Origin: Marinihelvus sp036351115
Lineage (GTDB): Bacteria; Pseudomonadota; Gammaproteobacteria; Xanthomonadales; SZUA-36
NCBI GenBank assembly: GCA_036351115.1
Contig: JAZBOL010000078.1
Location: 17,860 to 81,859, forward strand
Length of the DNA: 64,000 nucleotides
Reading direction: 5' to 3'
This document shows positions 42,801 through 51,011 of this stretch, piece by piece. Position numbers and translations under genes: made by a program. The notes under the pieces were generated by a model. That model was not told the DNA's origin, ran no database searches, and worked only from the letters and a program-made list of their open reading frames with translations. Each line of letters starts with the position of its first letter. The stretch's first letter is position 1.

Positions 42801-43997
42801 CCGCGGTTGCCCAACGGCAAGATCGACCGGCGCCGACTGATGACCTGGCCCCTGGAGGCATCGACGGGGACCGTTGATCCCGAAGCCCTGTCCCCGACGG
42901 AAGCTTCGCTGAAGCAACTGTGGGCCGGTCTGCTGGCACGGGACGACATGGGTCCCACGGATAATTTCTTCATACTCGGTGGCACGTCCCTGCTGGCCGT
43001 GCAGGTTGCCCTGGCGGTGGAGCGCGAATTCGGGGTCGTGCTGCCCCCGTCCGAGGTCTTCTCGCGGCCAACGCTCGGCGCCCTCGCCGCACGGATCGAC
43101 CAGGAAGCACCGGAGGATGACAGCGCCTTCGATCACCTGTTTCCGATCGAGACGTCCGGGTCCGGCGATCCGCTGATTTTCGCCATCCCGCACTTTTTCA
43201 CGGATCTCGTGGCCGATCGATTCCGCGGTGAACGTCCGGTCTGGGGAATGCGAGGCATCGGTCACCGCCCCGAGGGCAACCTGGGTCGCTGGCCCACCAT
43301 GGAGGCGCTCGGCGCGGACCTCGTGAGCGAGCTCGACCGGCGATTCCCCGGCCGGCCCGTGATCCTCGCGGGCTATTCCTTCGGTGCATCCATGGCGCTG
43401 GAGCTGGCCCGGCAGCTGGAGCAGCGAGGAAGCGTTGTGCAGCGTCTGTACCTGATCGCGCCCATGCCCTTCGACCGGGTGCGGGTGGGACCTCTCCGCC
43501 TGCAACTGGACGGCCTGCGGCAGCCCCCGGACTCCCTGTCGGCCCGCGAAGCGCTCGGCCGCTGGCTCCGGGTCAACCACCCGCTGTCCGTGGACTTTTA
43601 TCGGAGGCTCTGGCGCCGAACCGGGATCGAGGGCTGGCGGCGCTACCAGTGCTGGCGGGGTAGGGCGCGCCGGCGCCGGGGGCTGCCGCTCACGGAAGCC
43701 ATGCAGTGGTCTGACGTGCGCGTGGAGCGGTTTCGTCTTCATACGAAATATCAGCCGGGCACGACGGCTGTGCCCACGGTGATCTTCAACGGCATCGAGC
43801 CGGAGACGGACGCCGCAGCCACCTGGCGCGCTCACTTTTCAGGTCCCTTCGAGGTGGTGCCCATTCCGGATCCGCACGGTGACGAACAGGCGGTAAACCG
43901 CGCCCGAGACGTGATTCTGGAGACGCTGGCCCAGGGGGAAAGCCCGGCTCCAGGCCGGAATCCGAACCGGGAGGAAAACCGGGAGGAGGGGACATGA
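39846..43997 (+). CDS. Nonribosomal peptide synthetase, C-A-T-TE (terminal module)
   Basis: From GTG 39846 the protein has 1383 residues; ATG 39741 would add 35 residues unlike the family. A condensation domain covers ~40-460, with active site HHLLADE at 165-171 (Glu replaces the last Gly of HHxxxDG). The adenylation domain covers ~485-1000: YTSGSTGRPKG, NEYGPTE, YRTGD, GRADEQIKLRGFRIEPGE and LPNGK. A carrier domain follows with Ser1048 in ILGGTSL. A thioesterase covers ~1095-1365, with GYSFG (Ser1178) and His1344. The specificity residues read D-S-A-C-I-A-E-V-W-K, which I do not recognise. The C domain needs an upstream aminoacyl donor, probably the NRPS at 46554. Three tailoring genes overlap downstream. 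Confidence 0.93.
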   Translation: MSVSTPKSREERLREAIRIKRAQNRGRSDAIPRRAAGTQTELHELQRGMWLAHSLEPDSPAYNLVSACRVHGQLALPALEQSYRELLSRHRLLRSTFVANGNSVEQVIHDTVPDALERFSAKHGELENVATVVAGRPFDLSKPPLVRLALVEDERGERILLLMLHHLLADERSLAGLWRELAQLMSGTAPPASSAQYDDWSAWQRARDSAEPASAEGDFDYWRQRLSPPPEELSLPFVPPAAAPDRPGRLLVTRLGQAQADELRTWAAARGTTPFVVGAFACKLLLQRLAKDPGFAVGTPVSLRHHPDMLPMVGAFINPVLITGVIDEADTSEDALHDFDRALRDNLAHGSTPFSRLAESLAPAGSQGGHPLFQAMFVHQEYQPLPQLGEARLEPLMLDLGVAKFDLTLFLVEQGQESEGGTEVALEYRQDRFRASDMGRLLEAYGELLHWLTRNPQRPVSDFDPVSDADRSWLADAAEGESLAPGCDLLPAQIARQARERPEAPAVSSGGKRLGYADLQARAGQVSAALAGAGVRAGDRVGLYLPRGGDLVAGILGILNRRAAYVPLDPAWPAARSEAVLGDAAVRAVLSTEALAPTLPTGDWPVVTLESPEAPSAAIAQEALATSPGDPAYLLYTSGSTGRPKGVVVTQANLQASTAARLQVYGAVPPRFLLLPSVAFDSSVAGIFGTLAAGGTLVIPTDEAIEDPRQLARLIRSERVSHLLCVPSLYAALLDADENLAKVLSGVIVAGEHCPAGLVRRHFGSGSAARLFNEYGPTEGTVWATVHELTPDFAGSDVPIGRPIPGVRIDLLDGQGRLLPPGMRGEAWLSGPTVAAGYWNRPEQSTERFRDRLPGATAMGPFYRTGDILSWDADGVLHFHGRADEQIKLRGFRIEPGEVEAALAALPGVGPAAVVARRLGAGDDASHHGSSGPPEHLVAFVEDTGEAEAPGDDSVGKREPDWRGALAGHLPAYAVPTRLVRLDRLPRLPNGKIDRRRLMTWPLEASTGTVDPEALSPTEASLKQLWAGLLARDDMGPTDNFFILGGTSLLAVQVALAVEREFGVVLPPSEVFSRPTLGALAARIDQEAPEDDSAFDHLFPIETSGSGDPLIFAIPHFFTDLVADRFRGERPVWGMRGIGHRPEGNLGRWPTMEALGADLVSELDRRFPGRPVILAGYSFGASMALELARQLEQRGSVVQRLYLIAPMPFDRVRVGPLRLQLDGLRQPPDSLSAREALGRWLRVNHPLSVDFYRRLWRRTGIEGWRRYQCWRGRARRRRGLPLTEAMQWSDVRVERFRLHTKYQPGTTAVPTVIFNGIEPETDAAATWRAHFSGPFEVVPIPDPHGDEQAVNRARDVILETLAQGESPAPGRNPNREENREEGT

Positions 43998-44812
43998 CGC
44001 CCGCGCGGGAATCTTTTCCGTTCCAGCCGACCGCTGCGAGCCTCGCCGTCATCGACGAGGCCCGGTCCCGTATCCACAGCGACGATCCCGCCCTGGAAAC
44101 CTGGACCACAAGCTATCTCGCGGAGCATCGGCTGCGATTGGGCACGGACCTCGACCTGGCCCGGCAGCGGCTCGAGCCCGGCGCCCGTATCCTCGACGTG
44201 GGTGCTGCGCCACTGGTGACCACGGCAGCCCTGCAGGCATCCGGGTTTGACGTTTGCGCCATCGACCTCGATCCGGAGCGCTTTCAGGCCGTTATCGAGA
44301 ACCTCGGTCTGGACGTTCGACGTTGCGACATCGAGACCGAAGCCCTGCCCGTGGCGGACGGCAGCATGGACGCCGTGGTGTTCAACGAGTTGTTCGAGCA
44401 CCTTCGCATCGATCCGATTTTCACCCTCGGCGAGGTGCTCAGGGTGCTCAGACCCGGCGGCGTACTCTTGCTGTCCACGCCCAATCTTCGTTCCTTTCGC
44501 GGCCTCCGGAACCTGCTTCTGAAGGACCAGGGCCACGCGGTTTCCGGTGGCATCTATCGCCAGTACGAAAAGCTCCACAGCCTGGGGCACATGGGCCATG
44601 TCAGGGAATACACGGTGACCGAGACCTGTGACTTTCTCCACCGGGTGGGCTTCGACATTACCGCCATCATCTACCGGGGCGGGTATGGCCGGGGGGCGGT
44701 CGGCATGGCGGAGCGCCTGCTGCCCTCCCTGCGCCCGTTTTTCAGCGTGGTGGCGCAACGTCCCCCGGAACGCCACGGGGCGACGCGCGACCGGCCGGAG
44801 CCCCGGGCGTGA
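43994..44812 (+). CDS. Class I SAM-dependent methyltransferase
   Basis: The 272-residue protein has motif I ARILDVGAAPLVTTAAL, an acidic motif II (VCAIDLDPERF) and motif IV/V (MDAVVFNELFEHLRI, then VLRPGGVLLLSTPNL), the layout of Methyltransf_11/25 enzymes. Motif I has Ala where a second Gly is usual. The start overlaps the NRPS stop by four bases (ATGA), and the next gene overlaps its own end, so it belongs to the NRPS operon. It may O- or N-methylate the peptide or a sugar; the acceptor cannot be read from the sequence. Confidence 0.87.
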   Translation: MTPARESFPFQPTAASLAVIDEARSRIHSDDPALETWTTSYLAEHRLRLGTDLDLARQRLEPGARILDVGAAPLVTTAALQASGFDVCAIDLDPERFQAVIENLGLDVRRCDIETEALPVADGSMDAVVFNELFEHLRIDPIFTLGEVLRVLRPGGVLLLSTPNLRSFRGLRNLLLKDQGHAVSGGIYRQYEKLHSLGHMGHVREYTVTETCDFLHRVGFDITAIIYRGGYGRGAVGMAERLLPSLRPFFSVVAQRPPERHGATRDRPEPRA

Positions 44813-45714
44813 CGGATCATCATCCCGAGACGGCCGCCGGGGGACGCATATTCGTCGTCGGCGTACCGCGCTCGGGCACGACCCTGCTCCAGTCCCTGCT
44901 CGCCGCCCACCCGCAGGTCACATCCTTCACCGAGAGCCACCTGTTCAGCCGCCCGTTTCGCCGCGTGCCCGGCCTGGGTCCGGTGCTGGTCGAAGACCCC
45001 ACGCCGCGGCTGTTGGAATTCCTGGCGGAGAACGGCGCATCTGTCCACGATGTGGCCCCCTGGTTCGCGCCCCCGGTTCGACCGGAACTCGGCTCCCGCA
45101 TCGGCCTGGCTTCGCACACACGGAAGGTGGCCCGCCGGCTCGTGGATGTCCTCGATGCGCTCGGCCGGCTGCGCGGTATGCCAGTCTGGCTGGAGAAGAC
45201 ACCCCGGCATCTGCAGGCCATCGACCTGCTGGAATCGGTCTGCAACGACGGCGTGCCCACCCATTTCGTGCACCTGTTCCGGGACGGTCTGCAAACCGTC
45301 GCATCCCTCTTCGCCGCATCGCGGGACTGGCCCGTGGCTTATAATCTCGATACCTGCATCGATCGCTGGAACCGGGACCTCCAACGTTCGGTTCGCTGCC
45401 TGGACCGGCCAGGCCATGTCTTCGTGTGCTACGAGGCCCTGACGCGCGACCCGGAGGCAGTGCTGCGCCCCCTCTTCACCGTCCTGGATCTTCCCTGGGC
45501 GGCCTCGGTGCTGAGCGATTTCGGAGACGTAACGGGCAAGTTGGTCGCCTCGGGCGAGCGCTGGAAAGGTGACGTTGGTCGCTCGATCCAGCCTTCTGCC
45601 ACGGCCGGCGAAGTACTCGACGGCACGCAGCGCGAACGGGTGCTGCGCCGTCTCCGTGGCGACGCCTACGAAAAGCTTCGCAGCCGTGCGTTGGAGGAGC
45701 CGTGGGGTGAGTGA
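44809..45714 (+). CDS. Sulfotransferase (Sulfotransfer_3-like)
   Basis: The 301-residue protein starts at a GTG that overlaps the methyltransferase stop (GTGA). The PAPS 5'-phosphosulfate loop is clear: IFVVGVPRSGTTLLQSLLAA. The HLFRDGLQTVASLFA segment holds the Arg/Ser pair that contacts the 3'-phosphate. Later come VFVCYEALTRDPEAVLRPLF and the C-terminal KL-rich helix. It resembles bacterial sulfotransferases acting on glycans, lipids or peptides. With the unrelated sulfotransferase at 36395, it suggests two different sulfation sites on the product. Confidence 0.88.
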   Translation: MTDHHPETAAGGRIFVVGVPRSGTTLLQSLLAAHPQVTSFTESHLFSRPFRRVPGLGPVLVEDPTPRLLEFLAENGASVHDVAPWFAPPVRPELGSRIGLASHTRKVARRLVDVLDALGRLRGMPVWLEKTPRHLQAIDLLESVCNDGVPTHFVHLFRDGLQTVASLFAASRDWPVAYNLDTCIDRWNRDLQRSVRCLDRPGHVFVCYEALTRDPEAVLRPLFTVLDLPWAASVLSDFGDVTGKLVASGERWKGDVGRSIQPSATAGEVLDGTQRERVLRRLRGDAYEKLRSRALEEPWGE

Positions 45715-46522
45715 GATGAGTGAAACCGGTGAGAGGGAGAAGAGGACGTCACCGGGACCGACCGATGTGCCCCGCCTGTCCGTGATCGTGCCCTTTTTCA
45801 ACAGCGCAGCTTTCCTGGAACGCTGCGTCGAGGCTCTGCTGGCCTCCCGGGACGAGGCAGCCGGGCTGGCCCGGGTGGAATTGCTGTTCGTGGACAACGG
45901 CTCGAGCGATGACTCGGCCGCGCTGGTGAGCCGCTTCGCGGATGTTCGCCTGCTGCGGGAAGACCGCCCCGGCGCTTACCCGGCGCGGAACGCGGGCCTG
46001 CGCGCTGCAACGGGTTCCATTGTCGCGTTTACGGATGCCGACTGCGCCGTGGCGCCGGACTGGCTTTCGGTCATCTGTCGCCGCATGAAAGATCCCGGCC
46101 TCGGCATGCTCATCGGCGAAGTGCGTTTTCCGGAGGAAGCGGGACTGACGCTCCGGCTCGTGGCCGGCTGGGAGAACGCCAAGGCAGACTACGTAGCGCG
46201 CCGAGGAAAGCCGTCGAACCGAATCGCCTACTGCAACAACATGGCCGTACGCGCCGACCTGTTCGATCGCCTGGGGCCATTCCGTGACTGGAAGCGGGCC
46301 GGGGACAGCGAATTCGCCCAACGCGTGTCCCGCGAATGTCCGGAACTGTCCTTCGATTTCGAGCCGCGCATGCGGGTTACGCATCACGAGTTTCTGCATG
46401 CCCGGGACCGGCTCCGCCGCATGCGCCTTTACACGCGGACGAATGCACAGATCGAGGGGTTTGCGGAGTTGAGTCTCATCCAGCGCCTGGGTGTGCTTCG
46501 ACACTGGCTGTCCCCTCGCTGA
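45707..46522 (+). CDS. GT2-family glycosyltransferase
   Basis: GTG at 45707 is preceded by GGAGGAG at a good distance; ATG 45716 is the alternative. The roughly 270-residue protein has the GT-A fold of GT2: LSVIVPFFNSAAFLERCVEA, LLFVDNGSSDDSAALVSRF, GAYPARNAGLRAATG and the metal-binding FTDADCA. No membrane segments are seen, unlike polysaccharide synthases, so it probably adds one sugar to a lipid, glycan or peptide. It overlaps the sulfotransferase gene and ends the plus-strand operon, 31 bases from the convergent NRPS. Confidence 0.86.
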   Translation: MSEMSETGEREKRTSPGPTDVPRLSVIVPFFNSAAFLERCVEALLASRDEAAGLARVELLFVDNGSSDDSAALVSRFADVRLLREDRPGAYPARNAGLRAATGSIVAFTDADCAVAPDWLSVICRRMKDPGLGMLIGEVRFPEEAGLTLRLVAGWENAKADYVARRGKPSNRIAYCNNMAVRADLFDRLGPFRDWKRAGDSEFAQRVSRECPELSFDFEPRMRVTHHEFLHARDRLRRMRLYTRTNAQIEGFAELSLIQRLGVLRHWLSPR

Positions 46523-46553
46523 TTGGCATGACGGCATGCGCCTTGTTCAAGAA

Positions 46554-49500
46554 TCAGCCCTCGACATCGGAGAGGATTTTTTCCTCCACGGTAAAAGCGA
46601 GATCACCGAGCACGGGCTGCTGAAACAACGTCTCGAGCGGAAGCTCGATGGTGAACTCCCGGCAAAGCTGAATCATCACCTGCATGGCGATCAGCGAGGA
46701 GCCGCCGAGCTCGAAGAAGTGGTCGTCCAGACCGACACGTTCCAGCTTGAGCTCACGCTGCCACAGGTCAGCGAGATAGGATTGAACGGGACCTTCCGGT
46801 GGCCGGAACGCCGGATCCTCGGGCTGTGATTGCGGCAGGACCAGCAGGGCGGCTTCATCGATCTTGCCGCTCGGGGCCAGGGGCAGGCTTTCAACCTGCA
46901 CCATACGGACGGGAATCATCGCCGGCGGCAGGTGCTTACCCAACTCGCTGCGCAACCGGCTGACATCCTGGGGCTTATCGCTGACGAAAAACGCTTCCAG
47001 GCTGGCGCCCGTGTGATTGACGCGCTCGGCAACCTGGTAGTCGATGTCCTGCAGGATGCGGCCAACGCGCCGCGGATCGATGTCGTCGTTCAATTCCTCC
47101 AGGGCCGCCTCCCGGGTTTTGTGGCCCATGCGCACGTCCCAGCTGTAGGGCAGCGCGTAGTTGTGAAACCCGCGTTCCTTCTGATGCACGGCAATGCCCA
47201 CATCGTTGATCAGGCAGTTGGTGGACCGGCCCGTATCTCTCGGCCTCACCCAGGGCACGCGCTCATCCAGGTAGCGGTATACCTCGTCGAGTCCCACGTC
47301 GACATAGCGGTAAAAATCCACGATCTGAATCTCGTCGAAAATGTCATCGCGCTCGAACAGCCGGGTGTCCAGCAACCTCGTGACCGCATCCGGAAGTCGG
47401 TGATAGGTCTTTCTCGCAGCAAGGACCGCATCGTCCACCTGGTCGGGGCTGTATCCGTTGCTCGTGAACAGATCTTCGGTCAGGCGGGTTTCGAACATCT
47501 GCCCCCGGGACAGTCCGGTGACGATGACCGGGATACCCAGCTCGTGGGCGCGGATCATGCTCAGGGTGTAGATGGTCTTGAAACAGCCGTTGCAGACGTT
47601 GGAAAAGCGTTCCAGGCTGTCTCGAAAAATCTGATTCATGGCCGGGGTGGTGGCGAATTCCACGGGAACGTCCAGCGCAGCGGTCATTTCACGAATGTTG
47701 GTTTTCGCGTCGTCGGAAATGTATCCGTTGTCCAGCGTGAACGCGTAAACCCGTAACCCCATGTCCACGAGACGCGCCAGGGCGTAGCTGCTGTCCTTGC
47801 CGCCGCTGTAGAGCATCATGCAGTCATATTCGCCCGGTCGATCCCGACGGGATGCCTCGAAAAGCGCCCGCAGATCCCGTTCTTCCCTGAAATACTCCGC
47901 AGCAGAGTCCTTGACGGCTTCGAAGGTTCGGCAGACGCTGCAAACGCCTTCCTCGTCCAGGGCGGTCCGCGGCACATTGGATGCGAGACCGCAGCGGACG
48001 CAGTGCTTCACCGGTTGCGATCCCGGGTCCGGGGCGTCCTGATCACGCACGACGACGGCCGCGGCGTCGATCTCGTCCAGTGAGCGCAGCACGTTCTCCA
48101 CCTCACCGGGCTCGACACGGTGGCCCGATATCTTTACCTGTCGGTCGAGGCGGCCGAGATACACCAGCTCCCCGTGCTCATTCACCCGGACCCGGTCGCC
48201 GGTGCGATAGCGCCGGCGGTCCGGGAGGTTGGCGTCTGCAATGAAGCTGGCGGCAGTCAGGTCCGCCATGCCCTCGTAGCGCAGGGCGAGACCGGGTCTG
48301 CTGAGCCACAGTTCTCCGGGTACTCCGATGGGCACGGGTACGCCGGCCGTGTTGCGTATCTCCACGGCCACGTGATCAACCGGCTTTCCGATGGGGACGC
48401 TCGGCGACCGGTCCCTTTCGGGATCGAAACGGTGTGCCACGCAGCCCACCACCGCCTCCGTGGGGCCGTATTCATTGATCAGCTCCAGCGCTCCCGACAG
48501 CTGGTTCATGGCCGAGTTGGCGCTGTGGGTGGGCAGATCCTCTCCGCCCAGAATCATCCGACGAATACCTGAGTCCTGGATTCCGTGGCGAAGCAAGAGG
48601 GAAAGATGTGACGGTGTGAGCTTGATGAGGTCGACGCGACTCCGCTCGATCACGTCGAGAACCGCGGTGTCCACACCATCCCCCGATTCCGGATAGATGT
48701 CGAGGACGCCACGAGTGAGCAACGGCAAATACAGCGAGGTGACCGTCAGGTCGAAGGCAAGAGAGGTGAACAGCGGCACCCGAAGCAACGCCCCATGCAC
48801 GTACTCCGCTTCGGCCCAGGCGAGGTAGTCGGCCAGGCCCAGGTGGTTGATGACCACGCCCTTGGGTTTGCCCGTGGATCCCGAGGTATAGATCAGGTAG
48901 GCCTCGTCGTCGAGCGACGGTCCGGGCACCGGCTGAAGCTCAGACGTGGCCGTGCTCCCAAGGATTTTCGTCAGATCCACAACCGCTACCCCAGCCGGAA
49001 TCGAAAGCTTCGACGGGTCGGAGCTGTCGAGGATCAGCCGGGCGCCGGAATTGGACAGGATTTCCGCCAGCCGACGTGATGGAGCGCTGGCGTGGACAGG
49101 GACGTAGGCGCCCCCTTGTCTCATGACAGCCAGCACGGCGACAACGAGCGCCGTGGTGCGGGCCCCGGTGACCACGACGCGGTCTCCCGCGGAGATGCCG
49201 TGTGCATCCAGCACGTCGGCGATCTGCTGGACCCGTCTTCCGAGTTCAGCGTAGGTGAGTGAATCATGCGCTTCGCGCAGTATCACGTGGTCCGGGTGAT
49301 TCCGGATCATCTCCTCGATCCGATGCCAGACGGTCAGGCTCGGCAAGGGTGAGCGGTTTGTTTCGTTTATCGAGTCCAGCTGTGCCCGTTCTTCCTCCAG
49401 CAGCAGGTCAATCCCGTCGATGGGTCGGTCCGGGTCCTCGAGCATGGCATCAAGCAGCCGTTCGAGATGGTCGGGCAGGCGTTCTCGCCATGGCGAGGGC

Positions 49501-50711
49501 AGCGCGTCGTCGTTGCAATCGAAATGAAGGGTCCAGTTGCCCGAGCCGGTGAAGTCGTGGACCTGCAAGCGGAGCGCGTGGTTGGGGTCGCTGTGCCCGG
49601 GGTGTAACCATTGCACCTCGTCCGGTCGGATTCCGCCAATCTCGCTGAACCGGATGGGCAGGTAGTTGAGAACCACCTGGGCCGTGGAGCGGGCCGAAGC
49701 GATGTCGCTGGCAGCGTGCAGCGGTTTCCCCAGGAAGTTGAGGGTCTCCTCCTGGCACCGTAGGGCCACGTCCCGAAACGTGTCACCGGGCTGCACGTCA
49801 ACCTGATAGGGGAACAGCTGGATAAAACACCCCAGGGTCGTGCGCGACTCAAGCGATGTCCGTCCGGCGTGAGGCGTGGTAAAGCCGTGGGACTCGCTGC
49901 TCCCGAGGCGGTGTTGCAGCGCGACCAGCAGTGTTGCCAACACGTTGAAGCGGGCCACGTCGGGCGACAGGCTCGCGAATCCCGGGGTTTCCTTGAGCTT
50001 TTCGAGTCGTTCCGACCGCTCGTCATCGAGTACGCGGGTGATTCGTGTGCTGGACGGGCCTGTTTTGCCCGTCGCCCGACCGTACAGACCTCGTTTTGAC
50101 GGGATATCGACGGTTCGTGGCGACGGCTCGTTCGCGGTCGAGGGTGCGGGGAATCTGCCGCGGTTGTCCCGGCTCACGACGTGGAAATAGTCCGCATGCC
50201 GTTTGGCTTCAGGGTCTTCACCTCGAGCCAGAGCAAGGTATGCGTCGTTGACCTGCTGGACCAGGAGCTCCGTCGACCGGGCGTCGGTGATCAGGTGATG
50301 TTGGTTCAGGTACCACCCGGACCGGCCGCCTTCGAGGGGTACGAGTACACTGTCGACGAGGCTTCTGGAGAGATCCAGGGGACGCGCGCAACGCGCCCGG
50401 GCCCAGTCGAGAAACTCCGCCACGCCGGGCGGCTTGTCATCGTGTCGGTGAATTTCCGTTTCAGGAGGGTCGGCATGCAGTCGCCAGGCGATACCGCGAT
50501 CCGCAGTGGCCGGGATGGTGAGGCGGAGTATGTCGTTCACAGTGACCACGTGACGCCAGGCCTTCGCGAATAAATCGCCATCCAGCATCGCCGGCAGGAC
50601 GAAGGTAAAGGCCATGTTGTACAGAGGGCTGCGGGGGTTGAGCCGTTGCCCGAGAAGCAGAGGGACCTGGCTCGAGGAAAGGTATCCGCTGCGTTCCGTG
50701 GGACCGGTCAA
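46554..50711 (-). CDS. Nonribosomal peptide synthetase with PP-loop domain inserted in its adenylation domain (C-A[PP-loop]-A-T)
   Basis: The 1385-residue protein starts at TTG. The condensation domain spans ~10-435, with HHLITDA at 138-144. Adenylation motifs appear in order: YTSGSTGKPKG (608-618), FDLTVT (653-658), NEYGPTE (746-752), YRTGDR (835-840) and GRLDRQVKISGHRVEPGEVE (853-872). About 345 foreign residues (893-1237) then intervene before the last adenylation motif, PLAPSGKID (1277-1285). The carrier domain has ELGGSSL, with Ser1339. There is no thioesterase. The pocket residues read D-L-T-K-I-G-E-V-G-K, one change from the asparagine code DLTKLGEVGK. The carrier-protein gene lies 33 bases upstream. 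It likely passes its aminoacyl product to the C-A-T-TE enzyme. Confidence 0.93.
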   Translation of the reverse strand: MTGPTERSGYLSSSQVPLLLGQRLNPRSPLYNMAFTFVLPAMLDGDLFAKAWRHVVTVNDILRLTIPATADRGIAWRLHADPPETEIHRHDDKPPGVAEFLDWARARCARPLDLSRSLVDSVLVPLEGGRSGWYLNQHHLITDARSTELLVQQVNDAYLALARGEDPEAKRHADYFHVVSRDNRGRFPAPSTANEPSPRTVDIPSKRGLYGRATGKTGPSSTRITRVLDDERSERLEKLKETPGFASLSPDVARFNVLATLLVALQHRLGSSESHGFTTPHAGRTSLESRTTLGCFIQLFPYQVDVQPGDTFRDVALRCQEETLNFLGKPLHAASDIASARSTAQVVLNYLPIRFSEIGGIRPDEVQWLHPGHSDPNHALRLQVHDFTGSGNWTLHFDCNDDALPSPWRERLPDHLERLLDAMLEDPDRPIDGIDLLLEEERAQLDSINETNRSPLPSLTVWHRIEEMIRNHPDHVILREAHDSLTYAELGRRVQQIADVLDAHGISAGDRVVVTGARTTALVVAVLAVMRQGGAYVPVHASAPSRRLAEILSNSGARLILDSSDPSKLSIPAGVAVVDLTKILGSTATSELQPVPGPSLDDEAYLIYTSGSTGKPKGVVINHLGLADYLAWAEAEYVHGALLRVPLFTSLAFDLTVTSLYLPLLTRGVLDIYPESGDGVDTAVLDVIERSRVDLIKLTPSHLSLLLRHGIQDSGIRRMILGGEDLPTHSANSAMNQLSGALELINEYGPTEAVVGCVAHRFDPERDRSPSVPIGKPVDHVAVEIRNTAGVPVPIGVPGELWLSRPGLALRYEGMADLTAASFIADANLPDRRRYRTGDRVRVNEHGELVYLGRLDRQVKISGHRVEPGEVENVLRSLDEIDAAAVVVRDQDAPDPGSQPVKHCVRCGLASNVPRTALDEEGVCSVCRTFEAVKDSAAEYFREERDLRALFEASRRDRPGEYDCMMLYSGGKDSSYALARLVDMGLRVYAFTLDNGYISDDAKTNIREMTAALDVPVEFATTPAMNQIFRDSLERFSNVCNGCFKTIYTLSMIRAHELGIPVIVTGLSRGQMFETRLTEDLFTSNGYSPDQVDDAVLAARKTYHRLPDAVTRLLDTRLFERDDIFDEIQIVDFYRYVDVGLDEVYRYLDERVPWVRPRDTGRSTNCLINDVGIAVHQKERGFHNYALPYSWDVRMGHKTREAALEELNDDIDPRRVGRILQDIDYQVAERVNHTGASLEAFFVSDKPQDVSRLRSELGKHLPPAMIPVRMVQVESLPLAPSGKIDEAALLVLPQSQPEDPAFRPPEGPVQSYLADLWQRELKLERVGLDDHFFELGGSSLIAMQVMIQLCREFTIELPLETLFQQPVLGDLAFTVEEKILSDVEG
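47000..48035 (-). other. Inserted ATP-pyrophosphatase (N-acetyl-sugar amidotransferase/WbpG-like) domain
   Basis: This in-frame segment encodes residues ~893-1237 of the NRPS. It contains the PP-loop YSGGKDSSYALARL (SGGKDSS codons at 47787-47807), preceded by a ribbon with Cys904, Cys907, Cys924 and Cys927. A third pair, Cys1040/Cys1043, lies in NVCNGCFKTIY, followed by IPVIVTGLSRGQMFETRL. PP-loop enzymes adenylate a carbonyl or amide oxygen, which ammonia or sulfur then displaces. WbpG/PseA relatives turn an acetamido into an acetamidino group, and TtcA-type relatives add sulfur. Both reading and boundaries are from motif inspection; the reaction is not known. Confidence 0.85.
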
Positions 50712-50744
50712 GAGGCGTACCCCCGCATTGCCTGCCGCATTTCC

Positions 50745-51011
50745 TCAGGACACCGAGCGGAGCACGAAGGCAGCCAGGGCATTGACGCTGCGAAAGTTTT
50801 CGATCTGGAAGTCGGAGGGCTGCATACCAATGTGAAAGGTCTCATCGGCAAAGGTCGCCAGACGCAGGATGGCGATGGAATCGAGAATCTCTCCGTCGAG
50901 CAAATCATCCGATGCCGAGATGCGCATATTCGCTGGCGCCAGCTCATCGTGAATGAAGCCCATCAGCAGCGCCTTGATCTCATCTTCCCGAGGGACGGGT
51001 GTCTCAGACAT
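50745..51011 (-). CDS. Stand-alone acyl/peptidyl carrier protein
   Basis: The 88-residue protein is a single four-helix carrier domain. The phosphopantetheine site is DDLLDGEILDSIAILRL, where the Ser of the Asp-Ser-Ile triad takes the prosthetic group. The DxLL...LDS form is closer to acyl carrier and D-alanyl carrier proteins than to the LGGxS form of NRPS carriers. Its start overlaps the AMP-ligase stop by eight bases, which indicates that the ligase loads it. It is a good candidate for carrying the starter unit to the condensation domain of the next gene. Confidence 0.9.
   Translation of the reverse strand: MSETPVPREDEIKALLMGFIHDELAPANMRISASDDLLDGEILDSIAILRLATFADETFHIGMQPSDFQIENFRSVNALAAFVLRSVS

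Noticed and set aside
46830..47756. 308-codon plus-strand frame opposite the NRPS insertion
   Set aside because: It is antisense to the PP-loop region, has no recognisable fold, and its composition matches a shadow frame.
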